Shown here: one piece after another, positions 45,842-55,501 of the stretch
Layout of the letters: each line of letters starts with the position of its first letter
Position numbering within the stretch: position 1 is the first letter of the stretch
NCBI GenBank assembly: GCA_022072225.1
Contig: JAJVIC010000010.1
Span: 248,001-312,000, forward strand
Length of the DNA stretch: 64,000 nucleotides
Reading direction: 5' to 3'
Source: Bacteroidia bacterium
GTDB taxonomy: Bacteria > Bacteroidota > Bacteroidia > SXHM01
Position numbers and translations under genes: made by a program
Notes under the pieces: model-generated
The model's database searches: none
What the model saw: only the letters and a program-made list of their open reading frames with translations
What the model was told of the DNA's origin: nothing

Positions 45842-48277
45842 ATGAAATTTCTGAGGCAGTTAGGTTTATTATTTTTTAGTTTTTTTATCCCATTTGTTTT
45901 AGTTGCACAAACGTATCGCATCAGCGGAATTGTGGTTGATGAGCGCACCAACAAACCACTTGCCTTTGTAAACATAATTGCTAACACCGAAACAAAAGGA
46001 ACTACTACCGATATTGACGGTAGATTTTCGCTTGTTTCCAATTCTCCTTTGCAATCACTTTCGTTCAGTTATGTTGGCTACGAGCCATTATTGGTAACTA
46101 TTTCAGGCGAAAGTTCATTGGAAATAAAAATGTTTCGCAAGACTTTCGGCTTACAGGAAGTGGTTGTGTTTCCGGGTGAAAATCCTGCACACCGAATAAT
46201 TCGAAATGTAACCGAGAACAGGAAGAATAATAATCCTGAGCAGTTGAAATCGTTCAGTTATGTTTCCTACAACAAAATGTATTTTACGCTGGATACCGGC
46301 AACGCAAAAGAAATAAAAGGCAGTATGCTCAACCCGAAAAATGCTGATTCGCTGAATGAAAAAAATGTTCAGAAATTTCTGGAGGAACAATACATCATGT
46401 TGATGGAATTTGTAAGTAAACGCGAGTACAAATACAAAGGAAGGAATAATGAAAAGGTAATTGCTTCGCGCATTTCAGGATTTAAAAACCCTGATTTTAC
46501 TGCACTGGGAACACAGATGCAGAGTTTTTCCTTTTATGAAGATTACTTCAATCTTGGTCAGCAGAAATTTTTAAACCCGGTGAGCGAAGGCAGCACAACA
46601 AAATATTTTTTCCTGCTGGAAGACACGCTTTACCGGGGAAACGACAGCATTTTTGTTATTTCGTATAAACCTTATTCAGGCAAAAATTTTGACGCACTTA
46701 CCGGCTTACTTTACATCACTACCGATGGCTGGGCAATTCAGAATGTAATTGCTGAAGCCACTGATGCGCAGGGCGTGGGAATAAGAATTCAGCAGCAATA
46801 TGAAAAGCTTCAGCAGCATTGGTTTCCCGTAAAACTGAACACCGATATTTTAGCTCATAACATTAACCTGAATGGCTACAAATTGAAAGGTGTAGGTCGC
46901 ACATATCTTGATAGCATTCATATTGAACAGCCTGTAGAAAAAAAGAATTTCAGAAGAGTTGAGTTGGATATTTTACCCAATGCAACGCGAAGAGAAGAAG
47001 ATTTCTGGAACCAATATCGCAGAGATACATTGATTGCCAGGGAAACAAAAACCTATCATGTTATTGACAGTCTGGGCAAAGAATTCAAATTTGATTTACG
47101 CCTGAAAGCCTTGATGGCATTACTAACCGGAAAAATTCCCATTCGTTTTATTGATTTGGATTTGAACCGGATTATTGCAGCCAATACGTATGAAGCAGTT
47201 CGCCTCGGTGTTGGAATTCACACTAACGACCGAATTTCCCGCTTTTTCAATATTGGTGGTTATTTCGGCTATGGCTTCCGCGACAAGGGTTTCAAGTATG
47301 GCGCAGATGCAACGGTTATTTTTCACAAGGAGTCAGAAACTGCTTTAAAACTTAATTGGTTTCATGATATTCCCGAATCGGGAAAAACTGTTTTTGCTTT
47401 AGACCGCAGACCTACTTTTACGGAGGCGTATCGCAATTATTATATCGGCAGAAGAGATGTTGTTGACCAATATGAAGCGACATTTTCATTCCGTCTTTTT
47501 CAATATCTGAAAGTGCAACTGGCAGGACGAAAACAATTCAATACTCCTGCTGATAATTATTTGTTTGGCAAAGCAACTGAAGGTATTACGGCAGGAGTAA
47601 ATCGTTTCGAGTTTACCGAAGCAGAATTGGGTTTTAAGTTTGCGTTCCGCGAAAAATTTTTGCGCACGGGAAGAATGGAATTTTCAACAGGAACAAAATT
47701 CCCTATTGTTTGGCTTACCGTTACTAAAGGCTTTAATAACCTGCTGGGCGGCATGTATGACTACTGGAAAATTGATGCGAAAATTGAAAAATCGTTTTAC
47801 ATCAAATCACTGGGCAAAGAAAGTTTTCAGTTGATGGGTGGAATTGTAACAAGTGATGTTCCTTATGCAAAACTGTTCAATGGTAAAGGAAGTTTTCAGA
47901 AATACCCGATTGCAACGGAAAACAGTTTTGAAACAATGGGTATCAATGAATTTTTAGCGAGCCGTTATGTTGTTTTGTTTCACAAGCATGATTTCGGAAG
48001 TTTGTTGTTGCGTTACAAAAAATTTCGACCCGACATTGTGCTGCTGAACAATATCGGTTTTGGTTATTTAAGTAATCCGCAAAATCATTTCAACCGCGCT
48101 GTGCGCAGTTTTGAGAAAGGATATTTTGAAACCGGGCTTGCAATAAATAATATTCTCCGTGCTAATTTTTTGGGACTTGGTGCAAGCGCACATTACCGCT
48201 ATGGCGGGTATCAAAATGCAAAACTTATCGACAATTTTGCGTTCAAAGTTACCATGAGTATTGCGTTGACAAATTAA
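45842..48277 (+). CDS. DUF5686/carboxypeptidase-regulatory-like outer membrane protein
   Basis: 811 aa. Signal peptide 1-22 (ends VLVAQ). A carboxypeptidase-regulatory-like beta domain follows (about 24-105, ISGIVVDERTNKPLAFVNI ... DIDGRFSL), as in TonB-dependent proteins. The rest is a long DUF5686 region whose C-terminal half has amphipathic strands compatible with a beta-barrel, but no TonB plug is visible. Common in Bacteroidota; the role is unknown. Confidence 0.85.
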   Translation: MKFLRQLGLLFFSFFIPFVLVAQTYRISGIVVDERTNKPLAFVNIIANTETKGTTTDIDGRFSLVSNSPLQSLSFSYVGYEPLLVTISGESSLEIKMFRKTFGLQEVVVFPGENPAHRIIRNVTENRKNNNPEQLKSFSYVSYNKMYFTLDTGNAKEIKGSMLNPKNADSLNEKNVQKFLEEQYIMLMEFVSKREYKYKGRNNEKVIASRISGFKNPDFTALGTQMQSFSFYEDYFNLGQQKFLNPVSEGSTTKYFFLLEDTLYRGNDSIFVISYKPYSGKNFDALTGLLYITTDGWAIQNVIAEATDAQGVGIRIQQQYEKLQQHWFPVKLNTDILAHNINLNGYKLKGVGRTYLDSIHIEQPVEKKNFRRVELDILPNATRREEDFWNQYRRDTLIARETKTYHVIDSLGKEFKFDLRLKALMALLTGKIPIRFIDLDLNRIIAANTYEAVRLGVGIHTNDRISRFFNIGGYFGYGFRDKGFKYGADATVIFHKESETALKLNWFHDIPESGKTVFALDRRPTFTEAYRNYYIGRRDVVDQYEATFSFRLFQYLKVQLAGRKQFNTPADNYLFGKATEGITAGVNRFEFTEAELGFKFAFREKFLRTGRMEFSTGTKFPIVWLTVTKGFNNLLGGMYDYWKIDAKIEKSFYIKSLGKESFQLMGGIVTSDVPYAKLFNGKGSFQKYPIATENSFETMGINEFLASRYVVLFHKHDFGSLLLRYKKFRPDIVLLNNIGFGYLSNPQNHFNRAVRSFEKGYFETGLAINNILRANFLGLGASAHYRYGGYQNAKLIDNFAFKVTMSIALTN

Positions 48278-48312
48278 GTTTTGAAGAAATACATTAGTAT
48301 TGTCGTCTTAAA

Positions 48313-49044
48313 ATGAAAACAATCATAATCATTCCAGCCCGCTATGCTTCAACCCGTTTTCCGGGAAAGCCGCTTGCCAATATTGGCGGAATGTCCATGA
48401 TTCAACGTGTGTATGAACAGGCTGTAAAATCAGGTGTGGCAAAAAAAGTTATAGTTGCTACTGATGACGAAAAAATTTTTGCACACGTAAAAGGTTTTCT
48501 GGGAGAGGTGGTTATGACTTCTGCAGCTCATAAAAGCGGAACCGACAGATGTTTTGATGCGTTGGTAAAAATTGCTGAGAATATTGATGTGGTTATTAAT
48601 TTGCAGGGAGATGAACCTTTTGTTCAGCCTGAACAATTGCGCAAACTGATTTCATGCTTTTCGGACCCCGATTGCAAAATTGCAACGCTTGTAAAAAAAA
48701 TTGAAAATAATGAAGAGCTTGAAAATCTAAATGTGGTAAAGGTTGTTAAGGACGCAAATAATTACGCCCTTTATTTCAGTAGAAGTCCGATTCCTTTTAA
48801 TCGAGAGAAAGAAAACACGCCCACCTATTTTAAGCATCTTGGGTTATATGCTTATCGCGCTGAAACCCTGAAAGATATTACTTCGCTACAAATTTCTTCT
48901 CTTGAGATTGCCGAATCATTAGAGCAATTGCGCTGGCTTGAAAACGGTTATAAAATCAAAGTAGCTGAAACTGAACTGGAAAGCATAGCTATTGATAGCC
49001 CTGCAGATCTTGAACGTGCAAAAGCGCTTTATTTTTCTGGTTAA
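48313..49044 (+). CDS. kdsB: 3-deoxy-manno-octulosonate cytidylyltransferase
   Basis: Activates KDO as CMP-KDO for LPS inner-core synthesis; 243 aa, normal length. Nucleotide-binding start IIPARYASTRFPGKPLANIG, VINLQGDEPFVQPEQL, YFKHLGLYAYR and the final IDSPADLERA are family segments. Implies a Gram-negative envelope with KDO-containing LPS. Confidence 0.95.
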   Translation: MKTIIIIPARYASTRFPGKPLANIGGMSMIQRVYEQAVKSGVAKKVIVATDDEKIFAHVKGFLGEVVMTSAAHKSGTDRCFDALVKIAENIDVVINLQGDEPFVQPEQLRKLISCFSDPDCKIATLVKKIENNEELENLNVVKVVKDANNYALYFSRSPIPFNREKENTPTYFKHLGLYAYRAETLKDITSLQISSLEIAESLEQLRWLENGYKIKVAETELESIAIDSPADLERAKALYFSG

Positions 49045-49049
49045 GTTTT

Positions 49050-49057
49050 TACCTTTG
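49050..49057 (+). promoter_or_regulatory. Putative -7 box directly before the HU/SPOR gene
   Basis: TACCTTTG ends only 7 bases before the ATG at 49065. If used, the transcript would be nearly leaderless. Confidence 0.4.
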
Positions 49058-49064
49058 CACTTAA

Positions 49065-50129
49065 ATGAACCAAACGGGAAAATATATTTCTGAACTATTG
49101 CTGGAACATGACTGTGTAGTTGTTCCGGGTCTAGGAGGCTTTGTAGCCAACTATGCCCCGGCACAAATAAATAGTAACCGTCATATTATTTTTCCACCCT
49201 ACAAAAAGATTGTTTTTAACCGTAAACTGAAAAATAACGATGGTTTGCTGGCTGAATATATTTCAGCAGTTGAGAATAAATCATTCAGTGAAGCAACGCA
49301 TTCATTGAATCTTTTTTCAGAAAATCTGATTCAGAGACTTAATAAAGGTGAAACAATATTGATTGAAAGCGTTGGTTCGCTGGTAATGGGTAGTGAGAAC
49401 AATATCTCGTTTGAGCCTAATACAAGCACCAATTTGCTTATTTCTTCTTTCGGATTTGAAAGTATTCAAGCTTTGCCGGTTAACCGTGAACAAAAGAAAG
49501 TTAAAGAAGTTGTTTTTGAAAACCGCGGAGCAAAACCTGCTGACCGCAAAAGTATTTACAGAAGAGTTGCTCCTTATGTTGCAGTTCCGTTGCTGGCTTT
49601 ATTATTATGGTTGCCTTTTGCAATGGGTGTTGTAAAGGAGGATAAAATCAATTTCTCTCGCATCAACCCTTTTTACAATGCACCTGCACCGGTTTATGCT
49701 CCGGCAGAATTTTATGAACCGTTTACTCCTCCTGCGCAATACTCCTCTATTTTTGATTACGAAGCCGAAGGGAAAGCAGTAAAATATTCGTTTGTTGAAA
49801 ATACTGTTGCAGATAGCCTTTCCACAGGTGTGATTGTAAGTTTGGGAGAAATCAGCGCTGAGGATACCTCAGTTCCTGAAACTGTAGCAGCTGTTGTAAG
49901 TACAAAAAAATACCACATTATTGCCGGAGCATTTAAATACAATGATTTGGCAGAATTATTAGTTGCTGACTTACGCAAAAAAGGTTTTGGTGCATACATA
50001 CTTGATGAACCAAACGAAGACCTGCAAAAAGTAAGTTACGAAGGATTTCTTAACCGAAATGAGGCTCTTGAAAAACTCAGGGAAATTCAGAATGAAAACC
50101 CTGATGCCTGGGTTTACAGAAAGGATTAG
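49065..50129 (+). CDS. HU-CCDC81 / SPOR domain membrane protein
   Basis: 354 aa. Residues 1-135 match the two HU-like CCDC81-type domains (LLLEHDCVVVPGLGGFVANY, then the second half). A basic stretch precedes a single membrane helix (about 170-190, VAVPLLALLLWLPFAMGV). A linker rich in Pro and Ala follows, and a C-terminal SPOR domain (about 283-354, KYHIIAGAFKYNDLAELLV) that should bind denuded peptidoglycan at the division site. A possible link of nucleoid or cytoplasmic partner and septum. Confidence 0.85.
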   Translation: MNQTGKYISELLLEHDCVVVPGLGGFVANYAPAQINSNRHIIFPPYKKIVFNRKLKNNDGLLAEYISAVENKSFSEATHSLNLFSENLIQRLNKGETILIESVGSLVMGSENNISFEPNTSTNLLISSFGFESIQALPVNREQKKVKEVVFENRGAKPADRKSIYRRVAPYVAVPLLALLLWLPFAMGVVKEDKINFSRINPFYNAPAPVYAPAEFYEPFTPPAQYSSIFDYEAEGKAVKYSFVENTVADSLSTGVIVSLGEISAEDTSVPETVAAVVSTKKYHIIAGAFKYNDLAELLVADLRKKGFGAYILDEPNEDLQKVSYEGFLNRNEALEKLREIQNENPDAWVYRKD

Positions 50130-50132
50130 TTA

Positions 50133-50681
50133 CTATTCTTTCTTCTCTCTCGAACTCTTGTAAAACTTAGCTGCAACAAACAGCAGCAATCCGAACACCA
50201 GCAGACCGCCAAGGCCCCAAAGGAAACCAAAACTGTTTTTCAGAACAATTATAAAAACGATTGCAAACAGTAATAGCGTGGCTACTTCATTTAACAACCG
50301 TAAAGTAAAAGACGAAAACTTTACCTCATCATTTTGCAATTGGTTATAAATACGTTGACAATAGAAATGATAAAGCAACAGTGAGAATACAAATGCCAGT
50401 TTAAGGTGCATAAATGGCTGCAATAAATAGCCGGGAATGGAAACAAGTAACCAGGTTCCGCTTACTAAAACAAAGACCATCGAAGGCCAGGTAATAATAT
50501 ACCACAAGCGTGTTTCCATGGTTTTGTATTGTGTTTGCAAAATTTCTTTTGCGGGCTGTTCTTTCTTTTCTGCCTCGGTATGGTAAATAAAAAGGCGCAC
50601 GATATAGAACAAGCCCGAAAACCAAGTTACCACAAAAATAATGTGCAGGGCTTTTATGATTTGAAGTGTTTGTATTTCCAT
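50133..50681 (-). CDS. hemJ: Protoporphyrinogen IX oxidase HemJ / CopD family
   Basis: 182 aa, five hydrophobic segments. IKALHIIFVVTWFSGLFYIVR with the conserved His, and MHLKLAFVFSLLLYHFYCQ, are typical of HemJ, the quinone-linked enzyme for the next-to-last haem step. Ends 1 base from the DUF3137 start codon on the same strand, so the pair is cotranscribed. Confidence 0.85.
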   Translation of the reverse strand: MEIQTLQIIKALHIIFVVTWFSGLFYIVRLFIYHTEAEKKEQPAKEILQTQYKTMETRLWYIITWPSMVFVLVSGTWLLVSIPGYLLQPFMHLKLAFVFSLLLYHFYCQRIYNQLQNDEVKFSSFTLRLLNEVATLLLFAIVFIIVLKNSFGFLWGLGGLLVFGLLLFVAAKFYKSSREKKE

Positions 50682-50682
50682 T

Positions 50683-51927
50683 TTATTCCTTCGTCCAGAT
50701 GCGAGTGTTTAATCCCAGTTCGTCAGCAACGTCAAACAGGTTTTTAATTAGTAAATAATGCTTTTCAACAGTTTCATAGTTGTCAATGTTGCCGAATAAA
50801 TTAGGTGCAAAAAAATCTTTGCTGGCTGAAATGCCGATATACAAACTTCCTTTACTGAAGGCGATGTGTACATCATTTGAAAATTTATTTTTCAAGGTAG
50901 TGATTTTCTGCATCAGTGAAGGAGAAAGAATATAGCGAGCCTCTTGTTGGTCGGTAGAAAAAACTGCAAACAGTTTTTCAAATTCCACATCTTCCATGTA
51001 AACCAGTTTCGTTTCTTGTCTTACCAAGCCTTCTGTTTTTTTGTTCAGCATTTCGCCAAGATAAGAACCAAAAAATTCTCTTGAAATATCAGGCACAACA
51101 AAGGTTTCGCCCGAAAAATTCTTATTGAAATCTGCTTTATAAAAAATTCCTTTAAACAAATCGGTGATGGAAACTTCTGTTTTTCCCTGACTTTGCCTCA
51201 CTTCTTTTTTCATAACATGTAGCTGCGAAAATTCAAAAGCAGTCTTATCAGTTTTTCCGGTAAAATAATCTGAGCCTTTGTAGTCCCAGATTATCTGTGC
51301 AGGAAAGAGTTTGCTTTCTTCAAACACATTCCGGTCAATGAATTTTTTAGTAGTGTATTCAGCGTTTGGGTTTGCAAACCTTACAATTTCGGGAAGCATA
51401 CCGGTTTTATACTTCGAATAAAAATTGTTCTCAACTTTTTCGAGCAACTTAAATGGAAGCATCAAAAAAAACATTGTAAGAATAGTGCCGCCCCATTTTG
51501 CAAAAAAGGTTAAACCAAATTCTTTGCCCAGAAAATTAGTGCCGATAAACCAACCGCTGACCAATACAACTGCCCAGAATACAAGTGCAACAATGGTTAC
51601 GCTCTGTTCAATTTTAAAAAAGCCGGGGTATTTAGGAACTAAATCTTCTTTTATCCTGGTTCGTGCATGAGCAATGATGATGATGCTTAACACAAACAGA
51701 AAAAATCCTTTAAAAAAGTATTCAACAACGGGAGTTCCGAATTCATCAAACGGAAACATATTGAGAAAGCCAAGAATAAGGCTGACAATTGCTGTAAAGA
51801 AAATTACAATAAAAAGTCGGCAGAAAATTCCGGCAATAATGGCTCCTGTTTTTTTGCTGTTAAAGGCAATAGCCTTTTCCCGCAAGTGCGTATCGTAATA
51901 TTGGCGGAATGCTATTTCTGAATTCAT
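50683..51927 (-). CDS. DUF3137 domain membrane protein
   Basis: 414 aa. Four hydrophobic segments in the first half (about 30-55, 67-85, 110-130, 143-160) and a soluble C-terminal half with FSQLHVMKKEV and VPDISREFFGSYLGEMLN, the DUF3137 pattern. Function unknown. Operon with hemJ. Confidence 0.85.
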   Translation of the reverse strand: MNSEIAFRQYYDTHLREKAIAFNSKKTGAIIAGIFCRLFIVIFFTAIVSLILGFLNMFPFDEFGTPVVEYFFKGFFLFVLSIIIIAHARTRIKEDLVPKYPGFFKIEQSVTIVALVFWAVVLVSGWFIGTNFLGKEFGLTFFAKWGGTILTMFFLMLPFKLLEKVENNFYSKYKTGMLPEIVRFANPNAEYTTKKFIDRNVFEESKLFPAQIIWDYKGSDYFTGKTDKTAFEFSQLHVMKKEVRQSQGKTEVSITDLFKGIFYKADFNKNFSGETFVVPDISREFFGSYLGEMLNKKTEGLVRQETKLVYMEDVEFEKLFAVFSTDQQEARYILSPSLMQKITTLKNKFSNDVHIAFSKGSLYIGISASKDFFAPNLFGNIDNYETVEKHYLLIKNLFDVADELGLNTRIWTKE

Positions 51928-51960
51928 GGGTTTGCCTTATAAACTCAAAGGAAAGAAAAT

Positions 51961-53598
51961 TTACTGATACTGAGTTATCTTTTTCCAGTGATTGAACTTT
52001 CTGTCTAATGGTTTTGAGTTTACCGATTTAATTACCCATCTGTTTTTAGGTGCATTGAGTTGAAAAGTAATGGTGTCGTTATCAGGTGTAATTGCAGTTT
52101 CAGAAAGATTTAGTTTTTTATTTTTTAAAATTATTTCGTCCAACACTTTTTCGGGCGCTTCTTGTTTTGGTGTTAAGAAAAGTAAGCCGCAGCTTTTGTT
52201 ACTGTAAGTAAGAATAAAAAAGTCTGCATTCTCGGGTTTAAATAATTTCCAGTTTTCTTTTTCTGCAATTGGTTGGTATTGCGGTGGAATATGAACAGGC
52301 TGATTAGTGCAGGCAAAGTTTTTATAAACTCCCGTGTTATTCCATTTCCGCATTTTTCCTTTGTCGCTCATGTAAAAACAACTGTCGAGCGACTGAACAT
52401 TATCTTTCAGGAATAAAACAATTGGATGTGCTACTATCTGCGAAATTTTTGCAGGCTGCGCACCACCGGAACTCAACAAATAATTATTTCCTCCACTGTA
52501 AATTTCAGGTGTTGATTTTACTCCGTGACTGAGTGCAACAAAACATGCTTCTTTGTTCAACAGCAATTGTGTCAACTCTGTATTTGGTCTGTAATTGCTG
52601 ATGAGTGCCATAAAAGCAAAATGTTTCAGTTTGTCACCTTGCTCTACTTTGTTTTCAGGGTTTAGCGACAACCAGAGTTTCAGCATTCCCGTCAGCGGAT
52701 CTTCGTCAAAGGTTTTTACTTTTTGTCTTTCTAATCTTCTGCGGAAAGGCGGATACCTGCGCAAATCCAGAGCAGAGTATGCGTATTCAATAACCATTCG
52801 CGTCAGCAGTTTGTCACATTGCTTTTTCATATCATCTGATTTAGTGAATGTGAAAAGCGTGAGCAAGGGACTAAGTGTATAACCCGAATACGGCTGTGCA
52901 TTGAACTCAAAAAAACCTGCGCGAAATTTTTCTTCCAGGTGATTGAGCAACCATTTTTCTAATCCGTTTCGCTGGTTGTCGTATTGTTTTGATGTATCAC
53001 CATTCTCACGCAGCCATTGGTTTTTCAGGTAGCGAGTAGTCTCGCTCATGAAAATATGGTTCTCGGTTTCGCTCATTATTTTTAATGAGCGCGGAGCTTT
53101 TAGTTCAGGTTTATTACCGGAATGAATCAGTAAAACAGTTGCCAGGTGTTTCTGAGTTTCGGGATACAATAACTCCGGTTTGTCCTTAAACTTCCACAGC
53201 AAATGACACAGTGTTGTTTCCGTAAAATCGTAATCGCCATTTGGGTTCAAAGCCCAATCTGTTCCAGATTTCCCCCAGGGCTTTTTCTTACTCAGGATAT
53301 AATCGTTCACTGCGTTCACATCTTTGCCTTGCAACAATTTTGCAATCATGATGCGCGCTGCAGAAACTTTTCCTTCAATGCTCCATTCAGGCAAAGCTTG
53401 CTCTGCCCAATGCGAAATCAACGGGTGATCAGAAGTATAATCGTTTGGAGTGGTGTACTTTTCAAACGAATATACAGCAGGCGGAATGGTGTCGTAGTTA
53501 AACTTGGTAACTAACTTATTCTTCCCGAAATAATAAGTGCCGCAGGAGCTTAATCCTACACAAAAAAGTAATATGGAAAATATAAACGGTTTTGTCAT
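51961..53598 (-). CDS. Unknown lipoprotein of 545 aa
   Basis: The N-terminus KPFIFSILLFCVGLSSCGTY is a lipoprotein signal with Cys19. The rest is mostly alpha-helical with many aromatic residues (SHWAEQALPEWSIEGKV, GFFEFNAQPYSGYTLSP) and could form an alpha/alpha barrel as in lyases or glycosidases; the family is not recognised. The start codon lies inside the palindromic repeat at 53594-53655, so the repeat supplies its 5' leader. Confidence 0.75.
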   Translation of the reverse strand: MTKPFIFSILLFCVGLSSCGTYYFGKNKLVTKFNYDTIPPAVYSFEKYTTPNDYTSDHPLISHWAEQALPEWSIEGKVSAARIMIAKLLQGKDVNAVNDYILSKKKPWGKSGTDWALNPNGDYDFTETTLCHLLWKFKDKPELLYPETQKHLATVLLIHSGNKPELKAPRSLKIMSETENHIFMSETTRYLKNQWLRENGDTSKQYDNQRNGLEKWLLNHLEEKFRAGFFEFNAQPYSGYTLSPLLTLFTFTKSDDMKKQCDKLLTRMVIEYAYSALDLRRYPPFRRRLERQKVKTFDEDPLTGMLKLWLSLNPENKVEQGDKLKHFAFMALISNYRPNTELTQLLLNKEACFVALSHGVKSTPEIYSGGNNYLLSSGGAQPAKISQIVAHPIVLFLKDNVQSLDSCFYMSDKGKMRKWNNTGVYKNFACTNQPVHIPPQYQPIAEKENWKLFKPENADFFILTYSNKSCGLLFLTPKQEAPEKVLDEIILKNKKLNLSETAITPDNDTITFQLNAPKNRWVIKSVNSKPLDRKFNHWKKITQYQ

Positions 53599-53655
53599 GC
53601 TGAGCGTAGTCGAAGCATTATTATTTCCCCCTCGACTACGCTCGGGGTGACATTC
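53594..53655. repeat. GTCATGCTGAGC...GGGGTGACA palindrome
   Basis: Left arm GTCATGCTGAGCGTAGTCGA, right arm CTCGACTACGCTCGGGGTGA followed by CA; AT-rich centre. It overlaps the start codon of the lipoprotein gene (53596-53598). Confidence 0.85.
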
Positions 53656-53662
53656 TGAATCA

Positions 53663-54232
53663 CTACAACCCCAGTAAACCTTCTTTCAAATCGCTGTCAA
53701 CAGGGTCGTCAGAAAGCCAGATACCAAAAAGAGCTTTTTTAAAATCAAGTCCGGCTACAGTGGTTTGAAGTTTGCCGTTTTTATATGCCTGTACTCCGGT
53801 TCCTGGTATATACCATAATTCAAACATATCGCCTTCTTTCAATTCTTCTTTCTGGAAAGTACTCACAAAATTGTCAATCTGCGTTTTTAGAGGAGCGGTG
53901 TTTCCTTTCATTGATTTTCCAAAACCTTCGCGCATAGCTTCGCTCATTTTTTCACTGTCAACCATGCCTGAAGTTATTGTAAGGCGCATGGCAGTTGGCT
54001 TATCGGCAGCGGCAATCTCATTTCCGTTTTTGCTTTTTGCAGGAAGATACAGGCCGGCAGTGTAAATTTTGAAGAAAATTTTAGTTCTGATTCCACCGCC
54101 ATTCAAAAGCAGTTCAGTATTTCCTTGTTTTAGTTTGGCAGGAAGTGTAACACCATTTAATGTTACCTGTGCGGTTGAGGTCAGGTACATGCCTGAAATC
54201 ATTAGTAATAAGAGAAAGAATTTAGTTTTCAT
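53663..54232 (-). CDS. Chalcone-isomerase-like secreted protein
   Basis: 189 aa. Signal peptide 1-21 (ends TSTAQ). VTLNGVTLPAKLKQGNTELL, then LNGGGIRTKIFFKIYTAGLY and the final FGIWLSDDPVDSDLKEGLLG match the chalcone isomerase-like fold. Bacterial members are thought to bind fatty acids or lipids rather than to act on flavonoids. Confidence 0.88.
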   Translation of the reverse strand: MKTKFFLLLLMISGMYLTSTAQVTLNGVTLPAKLKQGNTELLLNGGGIRTKIFFKIYTAGLYLPAKSKNGNEIAAADKPTAMRLTITSGMVDSEKMSEAMREGFGKSMKGNTAPLKTQIDNFVSTFQKEELKEGDMFELWYIPGTGVQAYKNGKLQTTVAGLDFKKALFGIWLSDDPVDSDLKEGLLGL

Positions 54233-54258
54233 ATATCATAAGCGTTTTAGATTTTTTT

Positions 54259-54266
54259 CAAAGGTA
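54259..54266 (-). promoter_or_regulatory. Putative -7 box of the chalcone-isomerase-like gene
   Basis: On the minus strand TACCTTTG matches TAnnTTTG, 26 bases before the ATG (54232). CAAA at 54288-54291 could be a -33 element with a 21-base spacer. Confidence 0.35.
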
Positions 54267-54297
54267 TAATTATCCCTGTTTCCAAAGCAAATTTTTC

Positions 54298-54305
54298 TAC
54301 TTTTG
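54298..54305 (+). promoter_or_regulatory. Putative -7 box of the acyl-CoA dehydrogenase gene
   Basis: TACTTTTG matches TAnnTTTG; leader of about 50 bases to the ATG at 54362. Confidence 0.35.
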
Positions 54306-54361
54306 CCTGCCTTTCAAAAAATCGGCATAAATTTCAATAGCCTATTAATCAAACTTATAAT

Positions 54362-55501
54362 ATGAATATCCAACTTACCGAAGAACACAAAATGATACAG
54401 AAAGCAGCCCGTGATTTTGCACGTAACGAACTGCTGCCCGGAGTAATTGAACGCGATGAAAAACAAGAAGTAGCTTACGAACAACGCAAGAAACTGGGAG
54501 AGCTTGGTTTCTTAGGCATGATGGTAAGTCCGGAGTATGGTGGCGGTGGCTTAGATGCCATTTCTTATGTATTGGCAATGGAAGAAATTTCAAAAATCGA
54601 TTCATCGGTTTCGGTCTGTATGTCGGTAAACAATTCACTCGTTTGCTGGGGATTGGAAGAATTTGGAACCGAAGAACAAAAAAGAAAGTACTTAGTGCCT
54701 TTGGCAAAAGGCGAAATAGTCGGAGCATTTTGTTTATCAGAACCCGAAGCAGGTTCAGACGCAACTTCGCAGCGCACAACCGCTATTGATAAAGGCGATT
54801 ATTATTTGCTTAATGGAACAAAAAACTGGATTACAAATGGAGCAACCGCTTCGGTTTATCTGGTAATTGCACAAACAGATGTAGCAAAAGGTTCGCGCGG
54901 TATAAATGCATTTATTGTTGAAAAAGGAATGCCCGGATTTGTAGTTGGCGCAAAAGAAAACAAATTAGGTATCCGCGGCAGCGACACCACTTCGTTGATG
55001 TTTACCGATGTAAAAGTTCCTAAAGAAAACAGAATAGGTGAAGATGGATTTGGTTTCAAATTCGCCATGAAAACATTAGCAGGCGGAAGAATTGGAATTG
55101 CTGCACAAGCCTTGGGAATTGCAGCGGGTGCATACGAACTGGCGCTTGCATATTCTAAAGAACGTAAAGCCTTTGGGAAACCCATTTCCGAACATCAGGC
55201 AATCCAATTCAAGTTAGCTGATATGGCAACAGAGATAGAAGCAGCCCGTTTGCTATGTTACAAAGCGGCATGGCATAAAGACCAACACATGGATTACGCA
55301 CAGTCGGGTGCAATGGCAAAACTATATGCTTCTAAAGTAGCGATGGACACAACCATTGAAGCGGTGCAAATTCACGGTGGCTACGGTTTTGTGAAAGAAT
55401 ACCATGTGGAGCGTTTGATGCGCGATGCCAAAATCACTCAGATTTATGAAGGGACTTCTGAGATACAGAAGATTGTAATTTCACGTTCGATATTGCAATA
55501 A
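54362..55501 (+). CDS. Acyl-CoA dehydrogenase (short-chain type)
   Basis: FAD enzyme of fatty-acid or amino-acid degradation; 379 aa. FCLSEPEAGSDATSQRT and YLLNGTKNWITNGATA bind FAD and substrate. GGYGFVKEYHVERLMRDAKI and QIYEGTSEIQKIVISRSI near the end include the likely catalytic Glu (YEGTSE). Its TAA shares one base with the ATG of the next gene (TAATG). Confidence 0.94.
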   Translation: MNIQLTEEHKMIQKAARDFARNELLPGVIERDEKQEVAYEQRKKLGELGFLGMMVSPEYGGGGLDAISYVLAMEEISKIDSSVSVCMSVNNSLVCWGLEEFGTEEQKRKYLVPLAKGEIVGAFCLSEPEAGSDATSQRTTAIDKGDYYLLNGTKNWITNGATASVYLVIAQTDVAKGSRGINAFIVEKGMPGFVVGAKENKLGIRGSDTTSLMFTDVKVPKENRIGEDGFGFKFAMKTLAGGRIGIAAQALGIAAGAYELALAYSKERKAFGKPISEHQAIQFKLADMATEIEAARLLCYKAAWHKDQHMDYAQSGAMAKLYASKVAMDTTIEAVQIHGGYGFVKEYHVERLMRDAKITQIYEGTSEIQKIVISRSILQ

